The notes beneath the pieces are model-generated. The model saw nothing but the letters and a program-made list of their open reading frames with translations. It had not been told where the DNA came from and ran no database searches. From Pseudoalteromonas luteoviolacea (lineage in GTDB: Bacteria; Pseudomonadota; Gammaproteobacteria; Enterobacterales; Alteromonadaceae), in NCBI RefSeq assembly GCF_021654285.1, contig NZ_JAKFZS010000006.1, forward strand, positions 205,589 through 269,588: DNA of 64,000 nucleotides, written 5' to 3'. Shown here piece by piece: positions 34,653-43,862 of the stretch. The position numbers were made by a program, and so were the translations under genes. Position 1 is the first letter of the stretch. Every line of letters starts with the position of its first letter.

Positions 34653-35132
34653 ATGAAACTAGAGAATGTTGTTTTTGAAGAGATTGAAATAGGGCAAAGT
34701 GCAATGCGTATTCGGCAGGTGCAATTAAGTGATATTCAAGGCTTAGGGATGCTGTCTGATGCTGAAAGCCTTGATCATTTGGCAAAAGAGCATGCTAGTA
34801 ATATTGCTTTTCAAGATGCTGTCGTTCAGGGGACATGGACAGCAGCGCAGATCTCTGCACTAATAAGCTCGCAACTTCCGGGTCCTGGTGCGGTTTACCT
34901 CTCGCAAGATCTAAAGTTTGCTTTGCCTGTAGTGGTTGGAGATGTGATCACCACAAAAGTGACTGTGATTGACAAAAATTTACAGCACGGCTCATTGATC
35001 ATTGATTGCCAGTGTAGCAACCAAAGAAAGGAAGAGGTTGTGTTTGGCATTGCAACGGTCCGTGCTCCAACAGAAAAGGTCTGTTTTGATATTAAACCTA
35101 CTAATCAAGCTGCAATAAACACTGTGTGTTAA
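34653..35132 (+). CDS. MaoC-like hot-dog fold protein
   Basis: A 159-residue protein with the MaoC/PhaJ enoyl-CoA hydratase layout: an N-terminal FEEIEIGQSA segment, central hot-dog helix (VVQGTWTAAQISALISSQLPGPGAVYLSQDLKF in pieces, GPGAVYLSQDLKF being the family block) and C-terminal strand with VVFGIATVRAP. The catalytic stretch D-x-N-P-x-H is changed to SDAESLDH, with Asp and His one residue further apart, so hydratase activity is uncertain. It may be an acyl dehydratase of unusual specificity or an inactive relative. Confidence 0.7.
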   Translation: MKLENVVFEEIEIGQSAMRIRQVQLSDIQGLGMLSDAESLDHLAKEHASNIAFQDAVVQGTWTAAQISALISSQLPGPGAVYLSQDLKFALPVVVGDVITTKVTVIDKNLQHGSLIIDCQCSNQRKEEVVFGIATVRAPTEKVCFDIKPTNQAAINTVC

Positions 35133-35267
35133 TTCAATTTAGAGTGATGTATCAAAAAAGAGCAAGTTTATTAATGAGCTTTAAGCAATAAAAACCAGCA
35201 ATGTGTGGCGGTTGTATTATATTTTTAGAATCGTATATCAAAGGTATGGATATACCAGAAGGTAGAT

Positions 35268-37106
35268 ATGTTTGCACAGCTAAAAATATCAAGTCGTTTA
35301 GGCTTTGGGTTTTGTGTGTTGTTGTTTTTGTTTAGCTGTGCAGTTTTAGTGTCTGTTCAGGCACTAAATACAGCAGCTGATGGGTTTAGGGAGTATCGCT
35401 CTTTAGCAAGAAACACCAATAATGCGGGAAGAATTCAAGCCAATCTGCTGACATTACGAATTGCTGCACTGCATTACATCAATACTGGCAGTCATATTGC
35501 GCTCCAAGAAGAGCGTACCAGAATGTCTACACTCAATGAGTTACTGGTGAGCGCGCATAAAGATGCCATCAGTAAAGAGCAAATCCAAACCTTTATAGAT
35601 GTAGAAAATTTGGCAAATCAATACGCCAATACCTTTCAGAAAGTGGAAGATAAAATTGCTCAACGTAATGAGATTGTTCGTCAAAGCCTTAATAAAATGG
35701 GGCCTTTGATGGAACAGGACTTATCAAAAATTTTAATCAGTGCTCGCGAAGACAATGATATGGAAGCGGCGTTTTATGCCTCTTTGGCATTGAGAAACCT
35801 ACTCTTGGTGAGGCTTCATGTCATCAAGTTTTTAGATACTAATGACAGCGAAGACGTTGATGAAGTTAAAAAAGAATACAAGGCATTTATTGTTAACTTG
35901 GAAAAGTTAGATGAACAGCTGCAAAATGAAACTCGACGTCGACACTTTGCAAACGTCAGGCGGCTTGCCCCTAAGTATATGAATCAATTTAGTGAGTTAG
36001 TCGACGTGATATTTACGCGCAACCAGCTCAAACGTGACAAATTAGATGTGATTGGTCAGCAAGCTGCATACAAAATTGAGTCTTTAAAACTAAGTATTAA
36101 AGATCAACAAGACACAATGGGGCCAGTACTGCAAAAAGATAATAGAGTGTCGCAGCAGTTTGTTATATCGGTCAGCGTTTTTAGCTTGCTGATCGCTATT
36201 TTACTGGCATTCATTATCTCTCGCTCTATCACAAAACCCATAAATGAGGCGGTAGAAATTGCTAATAGATTGGCAAAGGGAAATTTATCTTTTAAAAGAA
36301 AAATCACGGGGCAAAGTGAAATTGCCAATCTTATGCGCGCATTACAGGGCATGGCACAGCAATTCACTCGTGTTATCTATGAAGTTAAGCAGAGTGCAAG
36401 TGCGCTGGAGCGATTCTCAGCTTTAGTTATTAACACGGCAAAAGAGATGGAAAAAACCGCAGCTTCACAAGAGCGCAGTGTCACTGACACCAAGCATGCA
36501 GTTGGATCAATAAGTGACTCGATTAAGTCAAATAGTGATTATGCATTGGCAACCGAGCAAGTCGCAATCAATACTGCGCAAGAGGCAAACGAAGGCGGGA
36601 AAAAGGTCAAAACAACGATTGAAGCCATGAAAAGCATTGCTGAGCAGGTGAAAATCATCGACGAAATAGCCTATCAAACAAATTTGTTGGCGTTAAATGC
36701 AACCATTGAAGCGTCTCGAGCAGGTATACATGGCAAAGGGTTTGCTGTGGTGGCCAGCGAGGTGCGCAAGCTCTCAGAGCGCTGCCAAAGTGCATCGGAA
36801 AGAATTGGTAAAAGAGCGGGTGAGAGCGTGAGTTTAGCTGAAAATGCAGGGGCGCAACTTGAAACCATTATTCCAGCGGCAAACAAAACATCGCATTTGG
36901 TGCAAAATATAATGGAAATATCAAAGCAGCAAGAAGTAGGGCTAAACCAAATCAACCAAACTGTCGAGGCGGTAGATACGGCATCTAAACGTTCAACGCA
37001 AGCGAGTAATGATTTATCCAGTTCAGTTAAGGGCATTGTCGAATTATCAGAAAGACTGCGAACATCCGCTTCATTTTTTAAATTATATGATAAATCAATG
37101 CACTAG
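35268..37106 (+). CDS. Methyl-accepting chemotaxis protein
   Basis: A 612-residue transmembrane chemoreceptor. TM1 at residues about 10-30, a long helical periplasmic sensor (residues 31-290; a four-helix-bundle/HBM-like domain), TM2 at about 293-316 ([20 protein letters not shown]), HAMP domain ([20 protein letters not shown]), then the cytoplasmic signalling tip [20 protein letters not shown] and [17 protein letters not shown]. Ligand unknown. No chemotaxis enzymes are adjacent, as is usual for orphan receptors. Confidence 0.95.
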   Translation: MFAQLKISSRLGFGFCVLLFLFSCAVLVSVQALNTAADGFREYRSLARNTNNAGRIQANLLTLRIAALHYINTGSHIALQEERTRMSTLNELLVSAHKDAISKEQIQTFIDVENLANQYANTFQKVEDKIAQRNEIVRQSLNKMGPLMEQDLSKILISAREDNDMEAAFYASLALRNLLLVRLHVIKFLDTNDSEDVDEVKKEYKAFIVNLEKLDEQLQNETRRRHFANVRRLAPKYMNQFSELVDVIFTRNQLKRDKLDVIGQQAAYKIESLKLSIKDQQDTMGPVLQKDNRVSQQFVISVSVFSLLIAILLAFIISRSITKPINEAVEIANRLAKGNLSFKRKITGQSEIANLMRALQGMAQQFTRVIYEVKQSASALERFSALVINTAKEMEKTAASQERSVTDTKHAVGSISDSIKSNSDYALATEQVAINTAQEANEGGKKVKTTIEAMKSIAEQVKIIDEIAYQTNLLALNATIEASRAGIHGKGFAVVASEVRKLSERCQSASERIGKRAGESVSLAENAGAQLETIIPAANKTSHLVQNIMEISKQQEVGLNQINQTVEAVDTASKRSTQASNDLSSSVKGIVELSERLRTSASFFKLYDKSMH

Positions 37107-37158
37107 CTCTGAATAAAGTGAAGCTTTTCAAGCTGAACCTGTGACCTCTAAATCAATT

Positions 37159-37192
37159 ATTGGGTAGTAAAGATATTTACCCACTACCCAAT
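37159..37192. terminator. Bidirectional hairpin between convergent genes
   Basis: Perfect ten-base arms ATTGGGTAGT / ACTACCCAAT around a 14-base loop, between the chemoreceptor stop and the opposing dehydrogenase stop. Confidence 0.55.
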
Positions 37193-37196
37193 AGGT

Positions 37197-38618
37197 CTAT
37201 TTTACAGCACTGAGAGCGACAATTTTACTTTGGTTACTTTTTCGGTCGTTGATCGTGATGTACAGCTCTCCTGTGGGGGCTGTTACCACGTCTCTTATGC
37301 GACCAAGTCCTTTTAATATGATTTCATCATCAATAACGCGGTTGCTTTTTATTCTCAGGCGATGGAGCTGCTTTTTGGCAAGGCTGCCTACAAAGAGATC
37401 TCCTTCCCAATTTTTGAATTGCTTACCGGTATAAAAATTCATGCCGGCGACAGCGATGGAAGGTGTCCATTGGTGTACAGGCAGCTGCATACCAGGTAAA
37501 TCAGTGTGCGGCGTAATTGGTGAACCATCGTAGTTCATGCCAAAAGTGACTTTTGGCCATCCGTAGTTGACACCCTTATTGATTAGGTTTAGCTCGTCAC
37601 CCCCTCTTGGCCCGTGTTCAGTAGACCAAACCTGGTTTGTTGTGGGATGAATGACTAGACCCTGAGGGTTACGATTACCGTACGTCCAAATGGTTTTTAA
37701 GCTGTCTTTTTGATTATAAAACGGATTATCTTTGGGAATACGTCCATCTTTGAATATTCGGTGGATTTTACCATTTTGTGTTTTTAGGTTTTGGGCGTCA
37801 TCTTGGTGGCCCTCATCACCATTGGTAAAGTATAAATAGTCTTCATCAATGGCAAAACGTGAGCCAAAATGCCAGCCACGGTTTTTATGTGTTTGTTTGG
37901 GCGCTTCAAATAAGGTTTGTTGCTCTGTCCATTGGCCATTCTTAATTTTTCCGCGCACAATAGCTGTGATGCCAATGTCCCTGTTTGCTTCATTTTTGCC
38001 TGTCTTTTTACTATATGATAAATAAACCCAGCCATTTTTGAGGTAATCAGGATCTGGTAAAACATCTAATAAACCACCTTGTCCTCGGTGCCATACTTCT
38101 GGCGTGTTCTTGATCTTAGTACGTTTGCCTTTGGGGTCTAAATGCCATAGTTCACCCTCTCTTAGGGTATACAATAAACTGCCATCTGGTAGAAAGTCCA
38201 TTGCCCAAATAATGCCGCTAGTAGAAAGAACTTCTCGGGTATTGACATCATGAAGTGCAGTTTTGAATTGTTTGCTTAAGGTGGGAGTTTGGATTTTTGC
38301 CGTATCAGTGTTGTAACTCGTTTCTCTGATATAAACGACGAGTGTACGAATGGTTTCTTCTGATAGAGCATGCCCAAATGCTGGCATACCACGATCTACT
38401 AGGCCGCTTTTTATGGTACTCGTCAATGCATCATCAGAGCCATCAGTTATCCAATTGGCATCCAATAATGAGCTTGCCATGGCCCCTTGCAATTGCGCTC
38501 CATGGCACGAGGCGCAATTGGTCTTATAGACATCTTCGACTTTTTCATTTGCTGATACAGCAGCTGTTGTCGTGTTCGCTACGACAAGGATACTTGCTAA
38601 ATAGTTTATCGTTTTCAT
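37197..38618 (-). CDS. Cytochrome c-fused PQQ aldose dehydrogenase (GSDH family)
   Basis: A 473-residue periplasmic protein: signal peptide, a cytochrome c domain with CASCH (residues 35-39) and a DRGMPAFG-type Met ligand region, then a six-bladed beta-propeller of the glucose/sorbosone dehydrogenase family (YtfQ/YliI-like): WAMDFLPDGSLLYTLREG, GQGGLLDVLPDPDY, FAIDEDYLYFTNGDEGHQDDAQ, RNPQGLVIHP, WSTEHGPRGGDELNLI. PQQ would be the cofactor. The fused haem domain would pass electrons directly on. ATG 38618 gives the better signal peptide; GTG 38630 is an alternative. Sugar substrate unknown. Confidence 0.88.
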   Translation of the reverse strand: MKTINYLASILVVANTTTAAVSANEKVEDVYKTNCASCHGAQLQGAMASSLLDANWITDGSDDALTSTIKSGLVDRGMPAFGHALSEETIRTLVVYIRETSYNTDTAKIQTPTLSKQFKTALHDVNTREVLSTSGIIWAMDFLPDGSLLYTLREGELWHLDPKGKRTKIKNTPEVWHRGQGGLLDVLPDPDYLKNGWVYLSYSKKTGKNEANRDIGITAIVRGKIKNGQWTEQQTLFEAPKQTHKNRGWHFGSRFAIDEDYLYFTNGDEGHQDDAQNLKTQNGKIHRIFKDGRIPKDNPFYNQKDSLKTIWTYGNRNPQGLVIHPTTNQVWSTEHGPRGGDELNLINKGVNYGWPKVTFGMNYDGSPITPHTDLPGMQLPVHQWTPSIAVAGMNFYTGKQFKNWEGDLFVGSLAKKQLHRLRIKSNRVIDDEIILKGLGRIRDVVTAPTGELYITINDRKSNQSKIVALSAVK

Positions 38619-38806
38619 TGTTATACGCACGTATTTTACTTACAGCTAATGAGTATAAATGGTTAGTAAAAATATAGAACGCTTTATTCGATGAGTGAGT
38701 GTTGATTTTGTAACGTAAAATAACAGGGCTACGGCTTTGTTGTGGCATTATGAATATTTTGATACGGTTGTTGTGGCTAAAAAACAAACTAAAAGGAAAG
38801 TTAATA

Positions 38807-38989
38807 ATGAAACTCAAATTACTAAAAAGAAACTTCAAAGAACTGAGTCAGCTAAATACATTGATGCAGCAAAATACACCCAAAATTGCGGGTGGCCGTT
38901 ATTACTATACAGACATCGATTGTGATAGAACAAATAAAGGGTGTGTCGCGACAGAGACATGCAGGGCTTGCGGCTCACGACGCTGCTAA
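38807..38989 (+). CDS. GG-leader ribosomal peptide precursor 2, Cys-rich core
   Basis: A 60-residue peptide. ATG 38807 has AAGGAAAG seven bases upstream; the frame is open back to 38750 but that part lacks a ribosome site. The leader MKLKLLKRNFKELSQLNTLM plus QQNTPKIAGG ends in a double glycine at residues 29-30. The core of 30 residues holds five Cys and several Thr/Ser (RYYYTDIDCDRTNKGC, then VATETCRACGSRRC). Leader similarity to the peptide at 18989 marks both as one family of RiPP (class I lanthipeptide-like) precursors. No maturation enzyme or peptidase-exporter is in the window. Confidence 0.72.
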   Translation: MKLKLLKRNFKELSQLNTLMQQNTPKIAGGRYYYTDIDCDRTNKGCVATETCRACGSRRC

Positions 38990-38996
38990 CATATAT

Positions 38997-39020
38997 GAAG
39001 ACACCATTTTGGCGTCTTCT
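38997..39020 (+). terminator. Hairpin after peptide precursor 2
   Basis: Stem GAAGAC-CC / GG-GTCTTC around an ATTTT loop, eight bases after the peptide stop, followed by a weak T-rich tail. It may also serve the convergent gene ending at 39032. Confidence 0.55.
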
Positions 39021-39031
39021 TCGTTGTTTAC

Positions 39032-40687
39032 TTAAAAATAAGCGAGGCGCATAAAAGTATCTCTATGCTTGTCAAATTGCACTGGGTTTTTAGCTTTTAA
39101 GCTTTCCAGTGTTTCTAAGGACATAGGTGTTGCACTGCCGTCGTAAGCATCATCAGTACCAAACAAAACTTGGCTTTCGATCGTTGATAGATTGAAGTTC
39201 AATCCTTCGAGGTTAGCAATGCAGTCTGTCTTTGGCTGCTGCCAAATGTTATTTAAAAAGCTTTGCATCACGTCGACTCCACAGTTATTACCACTGGCCG
39301 TATTTGCTGGAGATTCAAAGATCACTGCGTGTGGTATCTCGGGAAATTCAATATATCGTTGGTTTATGTTGGTAAAAGTACGTTTAAACTCATGCGCATA
39401 GCTATGTGGTGTCTGTAAGTCCAAATCGCCATTTAAGACTAGGGTAGGTATATAATGTTGAACATCAGCATACACAAATTGGTTACTGTATTTATTACCC
39501 CATACATCTTTTTGGATATAGCGGCTATAAAGCAGGTTCCTAGGTATACATGCAACTGCGTCTTGGCAATATTCAAGTCGCTCTGAGAGGGTCCTTGGCT
39601 CATAGCTAATTTCATTATGTGTTATGAGGCTGGAAAGAACTTGAGAAAAATTACGCGGATGATCAGGCTCAATGGCCATGAGCTTGCGCCCAACGCCTTC
39701 AAAAATATACTGGTGTAAGTTATTAAGTGCAATAACATCATCTTGGTTACAGCGTGCCAATCTATAATATGTTGGCATTAATGCGCCTTCTACCGACCGC
39801 ATCATGAGTAAGGTTGAAAGCGCTTGCAAGGAATCTCGATTAAACTTTGTTTCACTACAGTGAGCCTTTGAGTAGACCCTGTTTAATAGTTGCTTTATTG
39901 TTGTTTCTGAATTGGTTCCAATCTTGCTACGGCATAGTGGATCATTATCACAATATTGGGCAAGCCCGTTGAAGATATAGTTGGCATTTTCATCCCATAA
40001 ATCTAAGCTGAACCCTTTTGATGGCACAATTGAGTCCAACACAATTGCTTGCGCTCCCTGAGGGGCAACTTGTGTAAAACGCTGTGCCCAAAGTGTTCCG
40101 TACGACGCGCCATAGACATAGGTTGGTAGCCAGTTTGTCGTCCTGCTTTTATCTATGGCGTAAGCTAAATCGTGAGCGGCACCTGTGGTATTAAAATGAA
40201 ATAAATTGTCTCCCCACTGGTTATAGAGTTCGTTATAGCATGCTTTTTGATACTGTAAATAATCTCCTTGAAATTGGTTTGGGCAAGATAAATGTGTTGA
40301 CCAGCCAACGCCGCGATGTTCTAAAATATATAAATCATAATCTTGTGTGTATTGTGCAAGCGTCGTGTTGTAGTGCGTGGCGTAAAAGCTGGCAGAATAA
40401 CCAGGTCCTCCTTGCAAAAACCAAATTTGACCTTTTGGAGCCGTACTTTTGGCAGGGTATTTTGAAACCATGATATCTATCTGCTCACTGTCTGGCTTGT
40501 CCCAGTTAACAGGTACTTTCGCGAAAGAGCAGAGGTTACGATTGTCTGGTGTTTTAAACGTAGAGGGGCAGTCGCCCCAATTAAAGTTAACGTAGCGGTT
40601 GAACTCTGATTTATTAGCTTCTGCAAATGAAGCGTGCGAACTGCTTAAAACAGCTAAACCGAATAGTGCTAATTTTATCTTATACAT
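39032..40687 (-). CDS. Secreted alpha/beta hydrolase, tripeptidyl-aminopeptidase (Tap) type
   Basis: A 551-residue protein with signal peptide MYKIKLALFGLAVLSSSHA. ATG 40687 is preceded by AAGGATC and gives this signal; the open frame upstream to 40822 is not needed. The alpha/beta-hydrolase fold shows the oxyanion FLQGGPG, nucleophile elbow GASYGT, acid in LNGDLDLQTPHSYA and His in EIPHAVIFES, and it ends with the TAP-like C-terminal domain. Likely a periplasmic or extracellular exopeptidase releasing short peptides. Confidence 0.88.
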   Translation of the reverse strand: MYKIKLALFGLAVLSSSHASFAEANKSEFNRYVNFNWGDCPSTFKTPDNRNLCSFAKVPVNWDKPDSEQIDIMVSKYPAKSTAPKGQIWFLQGGPGYSASFYATHYNTTLAQYTQDYDLYILEHRGVGWSTHLSCPNQFQGDYLQYQKACYNELYNQWGDNLFHFNTTGAAHDLAYAIDKSRTTNWLPTYVYGASYGTLWAQRFTQVAPQGAQAIVLDSIVPSKGFSLDLWDENANYIFNGLAQYCDNDPLCRSKIGTNSETTIKQLLNRVYSKAHCSETKFNRDSLQALSTLLMMRSVEGALMPTYYRLARCNQDDVIALNNLHQYIFEGVGRKLMAIEPDHPRNFSQVLSSLITHNEISYEPRTLSERLEYCQDAVACIPRNLLYSRYIQKDVWGNKYSNQFVYADVQHYIPTLVLNGDLDLQTPHSYAHEFKRTFTNINQRYIEFPEIPHAVIFESPANTASGNNCGVDVMQSFLNNIWQQPKTDCIANLEGLNFNLSTIESQVLFGTDDAYDGSATPMSLETLESLKAKNPVQFDKHRDTFMRLAYF

Positions 40688-40855
40688 GTGGATCCTTTTC
40701 GACGATTTACGTGACTTACCAACTGGCTGAAAATCACACTTCACATATATAAAATGTTTGTTTTTTGTAAAAATAACGGTTTGGTAAAATTTATTTAGTT
40801 TTAAGCCGATCGTTTCAAGCACACAAAGCTATTTTATTTGAAGGCAAGATGCTTC

Positions 40856-41419
40856 TCAAGGGTGATTCATTGCATCTAATTCAAACGTATTCGGTCCATC
40901 GGTTGTATGAAAGTAACCTGTAGAGAGGTTTTTTCCTCGGATGAAAAACTTAAAAATATTGGCGCGTAAAGAGAGGTCTTTCAGCGAGTGGCCGGCTTCA
41001 ATTGTATAGTTGATTAAAGCTTTTTGTTTGTTGGTCACATTAACACCAACTAAAACCCTTGGTTGAGTTGAATCCGTTTCACTGGCTAATTCTACTGGTA
41101 TGACAGATGAAGTAGGTGGAAAAATAATATCTACAAATTCCCAGTTTGGATCTTGCATCACTAACTCCAAACTCAATGAATGTGGGGCCTGAGGATTGCT
41201 CCTATCTACAAAATTAACTGCTGGCGCTATTTGCAAGCTGTGTAGGCGGGCATTTTGATGGCTGCAGGGATCTAATTCAACTTGCCAGACTCTATCCTCT
41301 GGATCAATAAGCGCTTTATATTGTAAAAATGAAGAGACTGTGCACCATAATGGTACTGGGTCTGTTGTATCTATAATCGGATGTACGCACCGATATACGT
41401 GGTTTGTTTGTTGAGTCAT
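40856..41419 (-). CDS. Hypothetical protein
   Basis: A 187-residue protein without signal peptide, beta-rich (LHSLQIAPAVNFVDRS, HSLSLELVMQDPNWEFVDIIF, KALINYTIEAGHSL), starting MTQQTNHVYRCVHPI. I do not recognise the family. It looks like a small soluble all-beta domain. The start has no strong ribosome site. It ends about 170 bases before the peptidase gene on the same strand and is probably transcribed alone or with it. Confidence 0.55.
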   Translation of the reverse strand: MTQQTNHVYRCVHPIIDTTDPVPLWCTVSSFLQYKALIDPEDRVWQVELDPCSHQNARLHSLQIAPAVNFVDRSNPQAPHSLSLELVMQDPNWEFVDIIFPPTSSVIPVELASETDSTQPRVLVGVNVTNKQKALINYTIEAGHSLKDLSLRANIFKFFIRGKNLSTGYFHTTDGPNTFELDAMNHP

Positions 41420-41600
41420 ATTTCATTTAGCCCTATGTTTTTTATAAATATTACTCGTTTACAATCTGTTTCGGAGGACAGTCTGTGCCCGCCTAAGCGA
41501 AATAACAGAATGCGCGAGTAGAAATCATTTGTATAAAAGTTTGGGTTAAATAAATAAATTAATAATATCCTGTTTAACTCAATTTAAAGTGGTTTTAACA

Positions 41601-41630
41601 TTGACATAGCATGTCCTAAATACCTAATAT
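41601..41630 (+). promoter_or_regulatory. Strong sigma-70-type promoter
   Basis: TTGACA (41601-41606), 18-base spacer, TAATAT (41625-41630). No coding region follows before a terminator at 41770, so it should start a non-coding transcript. Confidence 0.65.
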
Positions 41631-41636
41631 AGGTCC

Positions 41637-41806
41637 CCGTTGAGGCTTAAGTGAAAACGATTTTAGGGAAACAACAATAAAAATTATAACCCCTATTTAG
41701 CGAGCTTTCTGTAACAAAAGAGCTTGTGTCCCGTCTAATAAAAATAACAAGGGATAGCGTTACTTAGCCACTATGGCAACTCCTTTTAGGGGTTGCCATA
41801 GTTTTT
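41637..41806 (+). ncRNA. Candidate small RNA of about 170 nt
   Basis: Bounded by a good promoter (41601-41630) and a strong Rho-independent terminator: CTATGGCAAC (41771-41780) pairs with GTTGCCATAG (41792-41801), then TTTTT. The body has no start codon with an open frame. It contains A-rich ARN-type stretches (AACAACAATAAAAATTATAA and TAATAAAAATAACAAGG) that could bind Hfq. A second hairpin is AGCGAGCT.../AGAGCTTG. It does not look like 6S, GcvB, Spot 42 or tmRNA. An alternative is a long leader of the DUF1353 gene, but the terminator precedes that gene by 100 bases. Confidence 0.5.
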
Positions 41807-41909
41807 CTTTTCAATTAAATCCATAGTTATTGAAGCCTTCTTTACTGCCATAATACTGACATCTCATAACTCTATAGTATTGCCATTGTAGAAAATATGA
41901 ATAGCTTAT

Positions 41910-42356
41910 ATGAGTACACTAAATATCAAACCTGTTTTAAATTCTCATTCAAATAAACTAAAAAATGCTTATGAGTTGGTTGAGGATTTCTCTTACGAGA
42001 TAAATAGAAATGTGCGTTGGGTACCACGATTTTTTCAATACGATGGTGCAAGCATCCCTATGGCGGCTTATTATTTGGTAGGTACACCTTTCAACCCAAG
42101 GTATATGCAGGCTGCATTAGTGCATGATTGGCTTTATCATACCCATGAAGTTAGTCGCTCTGACGCCGATAATTTGTTTTACACAATGTTATGTGCGTCA
42201 GGTGTCCGCACTTCTACTGCTTTAATCATGAAATTTGCTGTCGAAAAATTTGGTGCAAGTTATTGGCGCAATAATGATGATGATCTTGTATACAAACAAG
42301 AGCTTGAAGCTAGGATCCGTGAAGATGGGAGAAGCCCTAGTGTATATGGCTTGTAA
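41910..42356 (+). CDS. DUF1353 family protein
   Basis: A 148-residue protein with the DUF1353 pattern: YDGASIPMAAYYLVGTPF, then AALVHDWLYHTHEVSRSDADNLFYTMLCASGV, with conserved D, HD and RxxAD residues. The family occurs in phages and in bacterial chromosomes and is of unknown role, possibly a hydrolase or structural accessory. There are no other phage genes here. The start has no strong ribosome site and translation may be low. Function not assigned. Confidence 0.75.
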   Translation: MSTLNIKPVLNSHSNKLKNAYELVEDFSYEINRNVRWVPRFFQYDGASIPMAAYYLVGTPFNPRYMQAALVHDWLYHTHEVSRSDADNLFYTMLCASGVRTSTALIMKFAVEKFGASYWRNNDDDLVYKQELEARIREDGRSPSVYGL

Positions 42357-42427
42357 GTTGCTACGTGGTAACACCATGAGTATGTTTACCACGTAGAGGA
42401 TATTTAGAATGTTAATTAAGCTGGCTT

Positions 42428-42826
42428 CTACTGTGCTTTGGTTTTTTTTAAGTTCAAGAAGATTAAACCGATAATACCAGTCATTGCAAAACCGGATAAT
42501 AAAAATGGGTCCATTGCGATGTGTTCATGAAAGTTAAACTTACCTGCTGAGATAGATTTCCATCCCATGAAGTGTTGATTTGCCGCGACTACGGCACCAA
42601 AAAAACCAATTACAAGTGCAATGTATTTAGAAATCCAATGCGAAGCGGAAGGAAGTATTAAGAGTAAGCCTAAAATACCAATAACTGTGCGCTGTGCTCT
42701 ACAATATGGACAAACATACACAATGCCAGTTAGCTCGACGGTCCAGGCGATGATACTGATTAAAATCGCGGCCAGAGCGACAAATTTACTGTATTTGATG
42801 TAGGTTTCTAACTGAAATAGTGACAT
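42428..42826 (-). CDS. DsbB-like membrane protein with only one Cys pair
   Basis: A 132-residue protein with four membrane helices. The block VCPYCRAQRTVIGILG at residues about 37-52 matches the first periplasmic CxxC and the quinone-binding Arg region of DsbB (CxxCxxxR). The second periplasmic loop (GWKSISAGKFNFHEHIAMDPF) has no cysteine at all, so it lacks the Cys pair that oxidises DsbA. It may be a DsbB-derived quinone or vitamin K reductase-like sensor. Enzymatic role uncertain. Confidence 0.6.
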   Translation of the reverse strand: MSLFQLETYIKYSKFVALAAILISIIAWTVELTGIVYVCPYCRAQRTVIGILGLLLILPSASHWISKYIALVIGFFGAVVAANQHFMGWKSISAGKFNFHEHIAMDPFLLSGFAMTGIIGLIFLNLKKTKAQ

Positions 42827-43070
42827 TGAACTACCTATAAATGAAAAATATGACTTTAATATTGTTTATTTTGCAATATTATAACATTAATGAGTTTTTT
42901 CGGGTAATTTATGTCGCATTTTTCTTTATTATTTGGAATAAAAAATTAATAAAGCCTAACTAAATGCTTTTGTTACGCTTTTCGTTTATGTGTGCTTTAA
43001 ATTGATTCATGTTGAGGTTTAAGTTTAGGCTTCATAAAATTACTGGGTAGGTTGAATTGGATTCATGATG

Positions 43071-43101
43071 ACTTAGACCAAGGTTGGGACTTGGTCTAAG
43101 T
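43071..43101. terminator. Perfect hairpin next to a minus-strand stop
   Basis: Arms ACTTAGACCAAG / CTTGGTCTAAGT with a seven-base loop, nine bases beyond the stop of the 43110 gene. No T run follows on the minus strand; a possible non-classical terminator. Confidence 0.6.
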
Positions 43102-43109
43102 TACGATGA

Positions 43110-43421
43110 TTAATTATTGACGTAGCAAATCACTAATTCGTCTTTTGGGTTATCCTGTGTATCTTCCACTAAATACCTTGCTTGTATGCTGTTTTGACAA
43201 ATACACATATCATAACGACTGGTTAGATATGCTTGTCCATACTCATCTTTATCCGTTTTTGTGATGCTGCATGTTGGTTCTCTCCATTGCGGATCCCAAC
43301 CGCTTTTACCAAATGCAACAATTTTTATTTTATTTGACAGTAGCTTAACGTTTATTTCATCAGAGTTTGCAGACACATTCAGAGCACATAGTGCCAATAT
43401 ACTGGTAATTAGTTTTTTCAT
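43110..43421 (-). CDS. Small secreted Cys-containing protein
   Basis: A 103-residue protein with signal peptide MKKLITSILALCALNVSANS. The mature part is about 83 residues long with four cysteines (PTCSIT, YDMCICQN, LVICYVNN), which could form two disulfides in the periplasm. No known family was recognised. AGGATGAA lies just before the start codon. Probably monocistronic. Confidence 0.65.
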   Translation of the reverse strand: MKKLITSILALCALNVSANSDEINVKLLSNKIKIVAFGKSGWDPQWREPTCSITKTDKDEYGQAYLTSRYDMCICQNSIQARYLVEDTQDNPKDELVICYVNN

Positions 43422-43862
43422 TATTCATCCTTAATTACTTATTTGATAGAGCTAAAGCTCTAGGTTTTGGGTATTTTATTCTTGATTTTTATTTTTTCAA
43501 GCTTTTTATTATTCAGTGATGTTTAGGGTTTCTTTAAGTAATGTTTTGTAATTAAAAGAAAAATATAACGATTGGCTTTAGTACTGGTATTTTAAGTCAT
43601 TGTATTAAGTTTAATGCGTATAAAACGAGATGGTTTTTTTAATATTGCAGACCCAATCGTTTCAATATGGGGTTAGTTCACAATGTCTAGGAGTTAGACA
43701 GGCAGCATAGATAAATTAGGCACTAAAAGAGTGATATGCTTCGCTTTTTATGTTAACTTTATTGAGATTTTTTGTAACAATAAATAACAAATTTAAGCTG
43801 GAGCACATCATTAACTTTCGTTAGTGTAGTTACATAGCATTTTTAATTTAAGGAAAATATTG
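43422..43862. other. Intergenic region, no gene seen
   Basis: A 441-base AT-rich gap between divergent genes. It must hold the promoters of the small secreted protein and of the metalloprotease. No repeat, RNA structure or short gene could be supported. Confidence 0.5.

Noticed and set aside
38545..38838. 97-residue minus-strand frame upstream of the dehydrogenase
   Set aside because: It overlaps the promoter, the start of the dehydrogenase gene and the GG-leader gene; no ribosome site.
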